From assembly GCA_015665315.1 (NCBI GenBank), contig JADFAK010000007.1, positions 1-41,481 of the forward strand: a DNA stretch of 41,481 bases, written 5' to 3'. Below the pieces are notes generated by a model. It worked only from the letters and a program-made list of their open reading frames with translations. It made no database searches and was not told where the DNA came from. Shown here one piece after another: positions 7,067 to 17,775 of the stretch (positions are counted from its first letter, which is position 1; every line of letters starts with the position of its first letter). The translations under genes and the position numbers were made by a program. The DNA is from Flavobacteriales bacterium. GTDB taxonomy: Bacteria > Bacteroidota > Bacteroidia > Flavobacteriales_D > Sanyastnellaceae.

Positions 7067-9652
7067 ATGAGAACAATCTTAACATCCATTATTTTGCTTT
7101 GTTGCACCATGTGGGCTACAGGACAAGGATTTCAAAACGTCACAAGTTCTCAAAACATCGACGTGTACATTGAAGGAAGTGTCTTTGGCAGTGGCTTGAG
7201 CTTTGCCGACTTCAACAATGATGGTTGGGATGATTTGACATTCGCCAACAACGATTTAGATCCTTCCTTTTATATTAACAACGAAGGGATCTATTCGCCC
7301 ATCGATTTAGGAATCGAAAACACGTATGAGGGAGACATAAAGGCTATACTCTGGGTTGACTACGATAACGATGGAGATAAAGACCTCTTTGTTTCAACAA
7401 GCTTCCATCCACTTCAACTGTACAACAATGACGGGTTCATGAATTTCACCGATGTAGCGGCCGAGGCCGGACTATTGGCAGAAAACACGCGAAATTTTGG
7501 AGCTAGTTGGGGAGATTACAACAAGGATGGTTGGCTCGATCTTTATGTATGTAAGTACCACAATCCCGATTTGAATAGTGGCTATGCTTACGAGAATCAC
7601 CTGTACAGAAGCAATCAAGACGGAACGTTTACTGAAGTTGCAAACTATGCGGGTGTAGGCAACGGAGTTTCGGCATCCTTCCAATCGATATTCTTTGATT
7701 ATGACAAAGATGGTTGGGACGACATCTATGTTATCAACGACCGCTATGTATATTCCAACGCTCTTTTTCACAATAACGGCGATGGCACTTTTGAAGATGT
7801 TTCGGTGCCTTCTGGTACTGGAATTAACATGGATCCCATGTGTATTGCTCTAGGTGACTACGACAATGATGAGGATCTAGATATTTACATGTCAAACACG
7901 GTAGAAGGCAATGAACTTTTACAAAATCAAGGCGATGGCACCTTTTTAGGGATAGGAGTCGAGGCCGGTGTGGCCGTCTATGAAATTTGTTGGGGGTCAA
8001 TTTGGATTGACTACGACAACAATATGCTTCAAGATTTGTATGTAGGCACGATCGATAACGTGGGAACCATTGAGCTGTACAATAGGTTTTACGAGAATAC
8101 TGGCGACGGATTTGTGGAAGCAACCGATGAGGTTTCACTGTCAAACGATTTTTATGCGACCCACGCTATTACTATGGGAGACATTAACAATGATGGATTT
8201 CCCGATTTTGTCCAGAGCAATTGCGCACCCTCTTATTGCCAGCTTTACCAAAATAGCGGTGGCACCAATAACTGGCTTAAAGTTTCAGTAGAAGGAGTCA
8301 TAAGTAACCGTGATGGTATTGGATGTTGGATCCAAACGTATACTGGGGATGTCGTTCAAACTAGAACTGTTAACTGCGGTGAGGAATACATGGGACAAGA
8401 CTCTCCACGAGAAATGTTTGGCCTTGGTGAGATCGAAACAGTCGATTCCTTAATAATCAGGTGGCCCAGCGGAATCACCGATATCTATCGTGACCTAGCT
8501 AGCAATCAAACCCTGCATGTTATTGAAGGAGGCTCTGTTATTGTTCCAATCCATCACGAAGATGAACTAGCTATATGCGGACAAGATTCGGTATTGCTAA
8601 CAGTTGAACAAAGCGCAGTCTCATACAATTGGTCAAATGGCGAAGACACACAATCTATTTACGTTTCAACATCTGGTGAGTATTATTGTGACATTACTTC
8701 CGATCTAGGTCTGGTCTACCCTAGCGACACATTAACAGTGACTGCTTCTCCCGAATTAATATTAGATCTTTTTACCCAAAATGTGCCATGCTACGGGGAT
8801 TCTACTGGAATTGGTCTGGTTACTGTTGCAAGCCAAGCTCAACTCACTTCCATTGACTGGGTTGATGACCTTACAGGGTTTTCGCAAACCAGCCTTCCGG
8901 CCGGCACCTATTGGTTCACCGCAGGTGATGCGAATAACTGTTTCCAAACAGATTCTATTACAATTACACAACCTGATTCTCTAGCAATCACAGCTCAGAC
9001 AACGGACGTGTTATGTTTCGGAGAAGCCACAGGTGAGGTAAGTCTCTCATGGACGGGAGGCACGGGCATATTAAATTGCTTCACCGACGATCTAAATGAA
9101 GATGAATTGTTTGCCGGAATTTATTCATGGGAATGCACCGATCAGAATAACTGCGAAGCCCACGTTGATTTTGAGATTATTCAACCTGATGAGTTGAATG
9201 TCGAGCTGACTGCAAATGATATCAGCGGTGGAAATTCGGGTGGAGCCCAAATTGACATTTCCGGTGGCACGCCAGAATACACAATCGAATGGAGTACAGG
9301 TGAAGACGGCCTTGAAATTGACATTGAGGAAATTGGTGATTTTTGGGTGAGTGTCACCGACCAGAACGGGTGTGATACCACGCTTACTTTCATGATTACC
9401 GGCGTGCAAGAATGGATTGACGCAGATTTCTCTGTTTTCCCTAATCCTTTCAGTAATCAAATCACCTTGAACAACGAATCTACAGAGTTCTTTACAATTC
9501 AATTGTACTCACCTCTTGGCGAGCTGGTATTGGAAGAAGAGATTTCTCCAGGTAAAGAAATCCTAGAATTGGCGAATACAACCGCTGGGATATACATTCT
9601 GAGAGTCAATGGAGAAAACAAAAGTGCGGTTTTTCGACTAACCCGTCAATAA
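7067..9652 (+). CDS. Second secreted FG-GAP / ASPIC-UnbV protein with T9SS sorting domain, 861 aa
   Basis: A paralog of the 1830-4394 product with the same architecture. The frame opens at a TTG at 7043, but the ATG at 7067 gives a clean signal peptide (MRTILTSIILL..., ending ATGQ) and is chosen. About residues 45-390 hold seven FG-GAP/VCBS calcium loops. The fifth (DYDNDEDLD) and sixth (DYDNNMLQD) are degenerate, unlike those of the paralog. The ASPIC-UnbV domain follows (SNRDGIGCW, LIIRWPSG). SprB-like repeats come next (CYGDSTGIG, CFGEATGEVSLSW), then a T9SS domain from about residue 789 (FSVFPNPFS). It is predicted to be secreted or surface-attached through T9SS. Its function is unknown, and shared context suggests a role related to the first paralog. 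Confidence 0.9.
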   Translation: MRTILTSIILLCCTMWATGQGFQNVTSSQNIDVYIEGSVFGSGLSFADFNNDGWDDLTFANNDLDPSFYINNEGIYSPIDLGIENTYEGDIKAILWVDYDNDGDKDLFVSTSFHPLQLYNNDGFMNFTDVAAEAGLLAENTRNFGASWGDYNKDGWLDLYVCKYHNPDLNSGYAYENHLYRSNQDGTFTEVANYAGVGNGVSASFQSIFFDYDKDGWDDIYVINDRYVYSNALFHNNGDGTFEDVSVPSGTGINMDPMCIALGDYDNDEDLDIYMSNTVEGNELLQNQGDGTFLGIGVEAGVAVYEICWGSIWIDYDNNMLQDLYVGTIDNVGTIELYNRFYENTGDGFVEATDEVSLSNDFYATHAITMGDINNDGFPDFVQSNCAPSYCQLYQNSGGTNNWLKVSVEGVISNRDGIGCWIQTYTGDVVQTRTVNCGEEYMGQDSPREMFGLGEIETVDSLIIRWPSGITDIYRDLASNQTLHVIEGGSVIVPIHHEDELAICGQDSVLLTVEQSAVSYNWSNGEDTQSIYVSTSGEYYCDITSDLGLVYPSDTLTVTASPELILDLFTQNVPCYGDSTGIGLVTVASQAQLTSIDWVDDLTGFSQTSLPAGTYWFTAGDANNCFQTDSITITQPDSLAITAQTTDVLCFGEATGEVSLSWTGGTGILNCFTDDLNEDELFAGIYSWECTDQNNCEAHVDFEIIQPDELNVELTANDISGGNSGGAQIDISGGTPEYTIEWSTGEDGLEIDIEEIGDFWVSVTDQNGCDTTLTFMITGVQEWIDADFSVFPNPFSNQITLNNESTEFFTIQLYSPLGELVLEEEISPGKEILELANTTAGIYILRVNGENKSAVFRLTRQ

Positions 9653-9824
9653 CCAGTACGACGCTCTTGAACAATCAAGTTGGCACCTAAAGAATGCCTT
9701 TGAAAGACCAATCATGCAGAACAACACTAGCAAGTTGGCAATCTCGCACGCAAAAGCAATAGAAACGTGACATCTTCAGCGGTAGATTGGAACGACATTT
9801 GCACTTGTTGCTGAAAATAAAAAT

Positions 9825-10349
9825 ATGAGACTTTCAATTCTTCTTTTTTCGATCACCCTACTCTCTCTTAACACGCTATCATCACAAATCACAGTCGATC
9901 ATTATGAAAGACAGCCCAAAGTCAACATCGATGAACTGGACCAATTTGCGCCTGTAACAGCGAAAAGTTCTTGTGGAGAAGTTCAAGTTGAAGTGAGCGA
10001 ACAAATGTTTTCAGGTGGGTGTTTGGGCAACTTAGTGAGAACTTACGTCTTCACCGACACGTGCGGCAACAAGGAACGCGCCGAACAGTACATAGTGCTT
10101 CAAGACAAGGTTGCTCCCACATTTCTCAATGCACCTAAAGATGTTTTAGCATACGCAAATGCTATTCCTGAGCTAGAGGAGATCAAAGCCGTAGACAATA
10201 GCGATGGTGAAATCAAGATTGATTTTACTGAGAAGATTGGTGAAGGCCAAATAGTTCGAAACTGGGTGGCAACTGACCAATGTGGCAATCAACATTCCCA
10301 TACTCAACTCATAACTATTCAGGACACTCAGGCCTCAACAGCTAACTAG
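9825..10349 (+). CDS. Small secreted protein with HYR-like repeats, 174 aa
   Basis: Residues 1-21 look like a signal peptide (MRLSILLFSITLLSLNTLSS). The mature part holds two tandem units with the pattern V-x-x-T-D-x-CGN followed by a closing ITIQD or IVLQD: one ends FTDTCGNKERAEQYIVLQD, and the second runs from KVAPTF to VATDQCGN. This resembles the HYR-type beta-sandwich modules common in long Bacteroidota surface proteins. Paired cysteines in each unit suggest disulphides. There is no T9SS sorting domain and no lipobox, so the protein may be periplasmic. I do not recognise a specific function. A looser copy of the 17-base motif lies at 9796-9812 in the likely promoter. Confidence 0.75.
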   Translation: MRLSILLFSITLLSLNTLSSQITVDHYERQPKVNIDELDQFAPVTAKSSCGEVQVEVSEQMFSGGCLGNLVRTYVFTDTCGNKERAEQYIVLQDKVAPTFLNAPKDVLAYANAIPELEEIKAVDNSDGEIKIDFTEKIGEGQIVRNWVATDQCGNQHSHTQLITIQDTQASTAN

Positions 10350-10484
10350 TCTTTTTGATATTCATTTGCCTTGTGCTAAATAGTTGAGTCAATAAATATT
10401 TTCCCTGGCTGATTCCTTTTCAGACAAATTTCATTCACAATATCGTTAACATAATCGCGTTGAAAATTCAACTCAACGCCAACC

Positions 10485-10512
10485 TTGACGGCAGCTTTAG
10501 TCTCTAACTTTA
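10485..10512 (+). promoter_or_regulatory. Promoter of the TPR/barrel unit
   Basis: TTG at 10485-10487 and TAACTTTA at 10505-10512 are separated by 17 bases, close to the Bacteroidota -33/-7 arrangement (last base A rather than G). This makes the TTG at 10485 a -33 element and not the start codon of the downstream frame. Confidence 0.5.
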
Positions 10513-10538
10513 ATTCTTTTACAAAAGGAACTCAAAGT

Positions 10539-13500
10539 ATGACGAGATTAATTTTGAAACCTGTGCTGATTGTTGTTATTGCCTTGTGTTCCCAAGTCTT
10601 AGGAGCGCAAAAAACAGCAACCTTCTATCATGACAATCGGTTCTATCATGACGCCGTTGACTTGTTTGAGAAGGAAAAATACGCCGCAGCGCACGAAAAA
10701 TTCCATGATTTCATTGCTCTTTCTGATGATCCGAGAGAGGAACAGCGCATTGCAGCAGAATTTTATGCTAGCATTTGTTCACTCTATCTATTTCATAAGG
10801 ATGCCGAGTATGTGCTGGAGCAATTCGTCCTCGATCACCCTGATTCTCCCTGGGTTCACAAAGTATATTATGAGCTTGCGACCTACAACTACAAGCGTAA
10901 GAGTTATAAAAAAGCGCTCGAATGGTTTGAGTTTGTTGATCCTTCAGATCTTTCGGAACAGGATTCTGCTGAGTTTTACTTCAAGCGCGGACATTGCTAT
11001 TTTGAGCGAAACAACTATGACGAAGCGCGACAAGATTTAAAGAAAGTCAAAGACCTTGACACCAGATACAAGAGCACAGCAACTTACTACTACTCGCACA
11101 TAGCTTATGAAGAAGGTAGTAATCAAACGGCTTTGGAAGGATTCCTTCAATTGGAAAACGATGAGAATTTCAAACCCTTGGTTCCCTACTACATTACACA
11201 GATTTATTACAAGCAAGGTCGATATGACGAGGTACTATCCTACTCGACAACTTTCCTTGATTCTACCCAAGAGTCTGATATCAAACGTCTGCCAGAAATT
11301 GCCCAAATTGTTGGAGATGCTTATTTCAGACAAGATCAATTCGAATCGGCCATTCCCTACCTTGAGTTATTCCATGAGAACACCTCAAAAAAGGACATAG
11401 ACCCAGAGGATTTTTACCAACTAGGATTTTGCTATTACAGCGTTGGCGATTACACATCGGCATTGGACATTTTTAGCAAATGTGCGGATGCCGACAATGA
11501 ACTGGCCCAAAGTGCTTCATATTATATGGGCGACTGTCACCTTAAGTTGGACCAGAAACCCTATGCGAGGAATGCATTTGAAATTGCATCTGGTATGGAC
11601 TACAATTTGGCCATGAAGGAAGATGCCTTGTTTAATTATGCGAAACTATCATTTGAGCTTTCATACAATCCCTTTCACGAGGCCATTCAAGCCTTTGAAA
11701 CATATTTGGAAAAGTATCCAGACTCGCCACGAAGAGACGAAGCTTATGAGTTTTTGTTGAACGTATACATGAAGTCAAGGAATTATGAAGCTGCACTGCG
11801 ATCGCTAGATAAGATCACAAATAAAGATTTGCGCACACAAGAAGCATATCAAGTCGTGGCCTACAACCGAGCAGTTGAGCTCTATCAGGCCGAGGACTAT
11901 GCTAATGCCGCAAAATTCTTTGATAAAGTAAGCACCTACCCCGTCAACCAATCACTCATTGCTGAATCGAAGTATTGGAAAGCAGAAAATGCTTTTAATT
12001 CGGGTGACTATCAACAAGCCTTCAATCTGTATCAGGAGTTCATTTTACAACCTGGCTCATACAATTCTGATTGGTTTGAAGAAGCCAACTACGGGGCTGG
12101 ATATGCGCAATTCAAGCAGAAAAAGTACTTAAACTCGACAACTGCTTTTCGTAAGTATGTTGACAATTATAGAGGAGATGATCCGAAAAAGCTGTGCGAT
12201 GCATACCTGAGACTGGGGGATTGCTATTATGTTTTGAAGGACTACCCTACAGCGATCAGTAACTATGATAAGGCCATAGACCTCAATCAGACCAACAAAG
12301 ATTATGGCATGTTTCAGAAGAGTATTTGTTATGGTTGGGAAGAAAAGCAGGACAAGAAGATATGGGTCTTGCGTCAATTGATAGAGGACCAGCCAAATTC
12401 TCACTACGTAGCTGAGGCCAAATTTGAGCTTGCAAATGCATATTTGACTACAAACCAGCTATCTGAAGCTGAGGCAAACTACAATGATATTCTTTCCAAT
12501 CATTCCAACTCACCATTTCGAAAAAGGAGTTTGGTTGATCTAATCTTGGTAGCGAAGAAACGCAATGATTCAAACGCAGCAATTACGAGATGGAACAAGC
12601 TCCTGAGCGACTACCCTGGAGACCCAATCTGCCTGGAGGCCTATCCAATTATTGCGGATATTTTGATTGAAAATGGCATAACTCCACCCGAGAATGTGGT
12701 GAGTAAAAACGAATTTGAGGAAAGTGTATTCCTAAAAGCTGTTCAACCTGCGTACCAAGGTGATTGTACGAAGGCGGTTCCAGCTTTGGAGAATTATTTA
12801 ACCACCTATCAGCCTGCGGCAAATGGTATTGAGGCTAACTATCACTTGGGAAGCTGTTATTTCGAGTCAGGCAAATTGGATCTGGCTTTGAACTCGTTCA
12901 ACTTCGTGATTGCTCAACCTTTGAGTGATTTTACGGAAGAGAGCTTAGTAACAGCGGCAACCATAAATTACAATCGCAAGGATTATTCAACTGCTAAAGG
13001 ACATTATACGACACTTGAACAAGTGGCTCGCTTGAAGAACAATGTTTTGGAAGCGCAGATTGGCCTAATGAGATGCTCCTACTTCTTGGGGGAGATGAAC
13101 TACGCCCTCGAATATGCTGAAAAAGTAATTGTCAATGGAAACACACCCGAGGCAATTAAACATACAGCATATCTGTGGAGGGGCAAAATCAGAATGGAAG
13201 CCGGACAATACGATGATGCTTATTATGACTTTGCCGAAGCACTAAAAGGTGGAGGTGAAAAGGCGGCCGAAGCGAAATACAACATGGCCTTGATTGCCTA
13301 CAAGAAAGAAGCGTACAAACCTGCCGAAAAAGAGATTTTTCAGCTCATAGAACATTATTCAGGATACAATCAATGGAAGTACCACGGATTCTTACTCCTG
13401 GCTGATGTATACGTTGGGTTGGAAGACTATTTCCAGGCCAAAGCAACTTTGAATACTGTGCTTGAGAAAGTGAGCGAACCATGGGTAATTGATGCCGCCC

Positions 13501-13679
13501 GGGCAAAACTAGCGGCCATAGAAAAGCAAGAACTATCTCAGGGGTCAAATTTATTGATTGAAGATGAGGTAGAGATTGACTTAACTGAAGGGACACGCAG
13601 CAAGCGGGAAAGAGAAGAAGAGGTGGAACAAGAGATTCCATCGACCGAACAACAACCAACTGAAGAAAAGGAGCAATAG
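10539..13679 (+). CDS. Large periplasmic TPR repeat protein, 1046 aa
   Basis: Start ATG at 10539: the frame extends to a TTG at 10485, but that lies in the promoter, and the ATG gives a signal peptide ending VLGAQ. Nearly the whole protein is tetratricopeptide repeats, more than 20 by eye (for example AEFYFKRGHCYFERNNYDEA, DFYQLGFCYYSVGDYTSALD, NYHLGSCYFESGKLDLALNS). The last 45 residues are charged and low complexity (KREREEEVEQE). There is no lipobox cysteine. It is probably a long periplasmic solenoid acting as a scaffold. Its stop is two bases from the start of the outer-membrane beta-barrel gene, so the two are almost certainly co-expressed and may form a complex. It should not be confused with the lipoprotein SprE/PorW, which is also TPR-rich. 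Confidence 0.88.
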   Translation: MTRLILKPVLIVVIALCSQVLGAQKTATFYHDNRFYHDAVDLFEKEKYAAAHEKFHDFIALSDDPREEQRIAAEFYASICSLYLFHKDAEYVLEQFVLDHPDSPWVHKVYYELATYNYKRKSYKKALEWFEFVDPSDLSEQDSAEFYFKRGHCYFERNNYDEARQDLKKVKDLDTRYKSTATYYYSHIAYEEGSNQTALEGFLQLENDENFKPLVPYYITQIYYKQGRYDEVLSYSTTFLDSTQESDIKRLPEIAQIVGDAYFRQDQFESAIPYLELFHENTSKKDIDPEDFYQLGFCYYSVGDYTSALDIFSKCADADNELAQSASYYMGDCHLKLDQKPYARNAFEIASGMDYNLAMKEDALFNYAKLSFELSYNPFHEAIQAFETYLEKYPDSPRRDEAYEFLLNVYMKSRNYEAALRSLDKITNKDLRTQEAYQVVAYNRAVELYQAEDYANAAKFFDKVSTYPVNQSLIAESKYWKAENAFNSGDYQQAFNLYQEFILQPGSYNSDWFEEANYGAGYAQFKQKKYLNSTTAFRKYVDNYRGDDPKKLCDAYLRLGDCYYVLKDYPTAISNYDKAIDLNQTNKDYGMFQKSICYGWEEKQDKKIWVLRQLIEDQPNSHYVAEAKFELANAYLTTNQLSEAEANYNDILSNHSNSPFRKRSLVDLILVAKKRNDSNAAITRWNKLLSDYPGDPICLEAYPIIADILIENGITPPENVVSKNEFEESVFLKAVQPAYQGDCTKAVPALENYLTTYQPAANGIEANYHLGSCYFESGKLDLALNSFNFVIAQPLSDFTEESLVTAATINYNRKDYSTAKGHYTTLEQVARLKNNVLEAQIGLMRCSYFLGEMNYALEYAEKVIVNGNTPEAIKHTAYLWRGKIRMEAGQYDDAYYDFAEALKGGGEKAAEAKYNMALIAYKKEAYKPAEKEIFQLIEHYSGYNQWKYHGFLLLADVYVGLEDYFQAKATLNTVLEKVSEPWVIDAARAKLAAIEKQELSQGSNLLIEDEVEIDLTEGTRSKREREEEVEQEIPSTEQQPTEEKEQ

Positions 13680-13681
13680 AT

Positions 13682-15403
13682 ATGAAACGATCAACGACAG
13701 CAATATTGACAGTGCTAGCATCGATTGCTTGTTCTTATACTTATGGACAGACTTCGGATGGTGACACTTTGCATACTACGCAGACGTACTATGGAAACGA
13801 AGAGCATATACTCCGTGATGCAAATAAAGTGGGCAGCTGGCCTCAGCAGAAGACCGACGTAGTGGACATTCCTCCTATTTCATACAAGCTGATACCGAAC
13901 AAACTCAACGTTGAGATTTCTCCAAAAACAATCAAGGCAGCTTCGATTAAGATCGAAGAGCCTCTGAAGAAATTATACCGGGGATATGCTAGAGCAGGGT
14001 TTGGTTTATTCACCACTCCACTGGCCGAGTTATATTTTATGGATGGTCGGAACAGGAATGGGGCATTCAGTGTGCACGGTAAGCACTTGTCTAGTTTAGG
14101 AGGTGTTTCCTCAAATGACTCAATTCCCGATTCATTTTCTTCCAACGAAATTCATCTTTGGGGGAAGCGTTTCTTGAAGAAGCATGCTATTGAGGGGCGA
14201 TTAGATTGGGACCGGCAAGTGATGCATTACTACGGTTATGATGCTGAGCTCTTGAATGATACAAATTACAATGTGGTCAACTTGCCCGACTCTAAGCAGC
14301 TGTTTAACAACGTAGGTGCCCTGGTAAATTTGACAAGCTTTCACCGAGACTCGACAAAGGTGAATTATTTCGGCGAGTTGGCATTTTACAACTATAGAGA
14401 TCGTTACGAGGGTCAGGAGAACAATCTGAATTTATTCGCGCATGCGCGCAAATTTGTAAATACTGAGTTGTATAGTGTAGACTTTGATTTCAATTACAAT
14501 CAGTTTCAATACTTTGAGCGACTGGATTCAACTTCATCAACTGCCGACAACGCCATTATAGCACTTACACCGAGAGTGAAGACAATTCGCGATCGACTCA
14601 AGGTTGAAATTGGAGCCGGAATAGTCGCCGATTTGCGCGGACAACCAGCATTCCATTTCTACCCAAAAATTCAAGCCAGTTATAGTCTGTTTGACGATTT
14701 ATTCATTCCCTATGTTGGATTGGACGGAAATTTAGAGCGGTCAACGTACAAAACAGTGACAACTGTCAATCCATTCATTGTAACAGATCCAGTTTTAAAG
14801 TCTGTCTCTGAAAAATTCCGGTTGTACGGAGGAATTCGAGGTACAATCACAAAGAACGCGAGCTTCAACCTTAAAGCAGCCTACAGCGATTTTGATAACT
14901 TTATGTACTTCGTCAACGACTCACTCTATTCGCCAGGAAGTCAGTTTGCCTTGATCTACGATGATCTCAATATTCTCAATCTGACTGGAGAGGTAACGGT
15001 AAATCAAACAGACAAATTGAAATTACTAGTCCGCGGAGATTATTTTATCTATTCAACTGGATCGGAAGAACACGCATGGAACCAGCCTACTACTAAGTTC
15101 ACCTTTTCCGGAATTTACAACCTTCAAGACAAGTTTACGATCACCGCAGAAGTATACACGGAAGGCAAACGAAAATTCAAGTCTCTCGCACCAGTCCGCG
15201 ATCAAGAACCCGAAAAAGATGGAAGCTATATAGTTGACTTGAAAGGCTATGCCGACGTGAATTTGGGGGTTGAGTACAGATACACCAAAAGGCTGTCGGC
15301 CTTCGTGAAGTTTAACAACATGTTTGCCTCAAAATACTATCGCTGGTCTGGATACAACGTCCAACGATTTAATGCGATGATGGGAGCAACCTATTCATTC
15401 TAG
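13682..15403 (+). CDS. Outer-membrane beta-barrel protein, TonB-dependent-receptor-like, 573 aa
   Basis: The signal peptide ends YTYGQ at about residue 22. From about residue 95 (LYRGYARAGFGLFTTPLAEL) onward the protein shows alternating amphipathic strands rich in aromatics, and it ends in ATYSF, the terminal Phe typical of outer-membrane barrels. I see no plug domain or TonB box, so a classical receptor is unlikely even though homologs are often labelled TonB-dependent receptors. It starts two bases after the 1046-residue TPR gene, which suggests the TPR protein is its periplasmic partner. A strong terminator follows, making a two-gene unit. Transport substrate or assembly role is unknown. 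Confidence 0.82.
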   Translation: MKRSTTAILTVLASIACSYTYGQTSDGDTLHTTQTYYGNEEHILRDANKVGSWPQQKTDVVDIPPISYKLIPNKLNVEISPKTIKAASIKIEEPLKKLYRGYARAGFGLFTTPLAELYFMDGRNRNGAFSVHGKHLSSLGGVSSNDSIPDSFSSNEIHLWGKRFLKKHAIEGRLDWDRQVMHYYGYDAELLNDTNYNVVNLPDSKQLFNNVGALVNLTSFHRDSTKVNYFGELAFYNYRDRYEGQENNLNLFAHARKFVNTELYSVDFDFNYNQFQYFERLDSTSSTADNAIIALTPRVKTIRDRLKVEIGAGIVADLRGQPAFHFYPKIQASYSLFDDLFIPYVGLDGNLERSTYKTVTTVNPFIVTDPVLKSVSEKFRLYGGIRGTITKNASFNLKAAYSDFDNFMYFVNDSLYSPGSQFALIYDDLNILNLTGEVTVNQTDKLKLLVRGDYFIYSTGSEEHAWNQPTTKFTFSGIYNLQDKFTITAEVYTEGKRKFKSLAPVRDQEPEKDGSYIVDLKGYADVNLGVEYRYTKRLSAFVKFNNMFASKYYRWSGYNVQRFNAMMGATYSF

Positions 15404-15458
15404 AAAATTAAATTTAGTTATCGCCAATGGTGATAAAGTAGTCAAGTTGATCACAATC

Positions 15459-15494
15459 GCCCTCTAATTTCGCCAATTAGAGGGCACTTTTTTT
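15459..15494 (+). terminator. Strong intrinsic terminator after the TPR/barrel unit
   Basis: A perfect 11-bp stem (gccctctaatt with aattagagggc) with loop tcgcc, followed by ac and a run of seven T. It ends the two-gene unit and separates it from gyrB. Confidence 0.93.
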
Positions 15495-15634
15495 GATTCT
15501 CAATTTAGAAAACTCGGTCTGCGTCAAGCCAAGTTCCCCGCAGGTGAAATTTGGGATGTTGAAAACAACAAAAACATGTGGAAAAATGCCATGTATTTCA
15601 AGGCTTTTAGCCCCATTATCATGCTCCAGTTTGG

Positions 15635-15642
15635 TATATTTG
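15635..15642 (+). promoter_or_regulatory. gyrB promoter, -7 box TATATTTG
   Basis: An exact TAnnTTTG match 94 bases before the gyrB ATG. Transcription would begin near 15650 and give a leader of about 90 bases. No convincing -33 TTG is visible. Confidence 0.6.
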
Positions 15643-15667
15643 TGGAACAGAGGATTAAGACTTGCAG

Positions 15668-15690
15668 TTCCGCGATGAGCGGAATTTTTT
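15668..15690 (+). promoter_or_regulatory. Terminator-like hairpin in the gyrB leader
   Basis: A stem of ttccgc with gcggaa closes the five-base loop gatga and is followed directly by six T. It lies between the promoter box and the gyrB start, where an intrinsic terminator would act as an attenuator. The six-pair stem is short, so the effect may be partial. Confidence 0.5.
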
Positions 15691-15712
15691 ATGTGGTCAT
15701 CTCTACTCTTAA

Positions 15713-17692
<1,980 letters not shown>

Positions 17693-17713
17693 GTTTTCAT
17701 CCTACACGAAATG

Positions 17714-17752
17714 AAAAAGGGTCAGCTTCGAAATTCGAAGTTGACCCTTTTT
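17714..17752. terminator. Bidirectional terminator between gyrB and the methyltransferase gene
   Basis: A 17-bp stem with one G-T wobble (aaaaagggtcagcttcg with cgaagttgacccttttt) and loop aaatt, with A run on the left and T run on the right. It serves convergent transcripts from both sides. Confidence 0.93.
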
Positions 17753-17775
17753 GTTGAAGTGAATTCAAGTATCTA

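Noticed and set aside
10485-10487. TTG as start of the large TPR protein
   Set aside because: It forms the -33 element of a good promoter, and the ATG at 10539 gives a clean signal peptide.
15493-15678. 61-codon plus frame in the gyrB upstream region
   Set aside because: It begins inside the terminator T run, spans the promoter box and has no protein-like composition.
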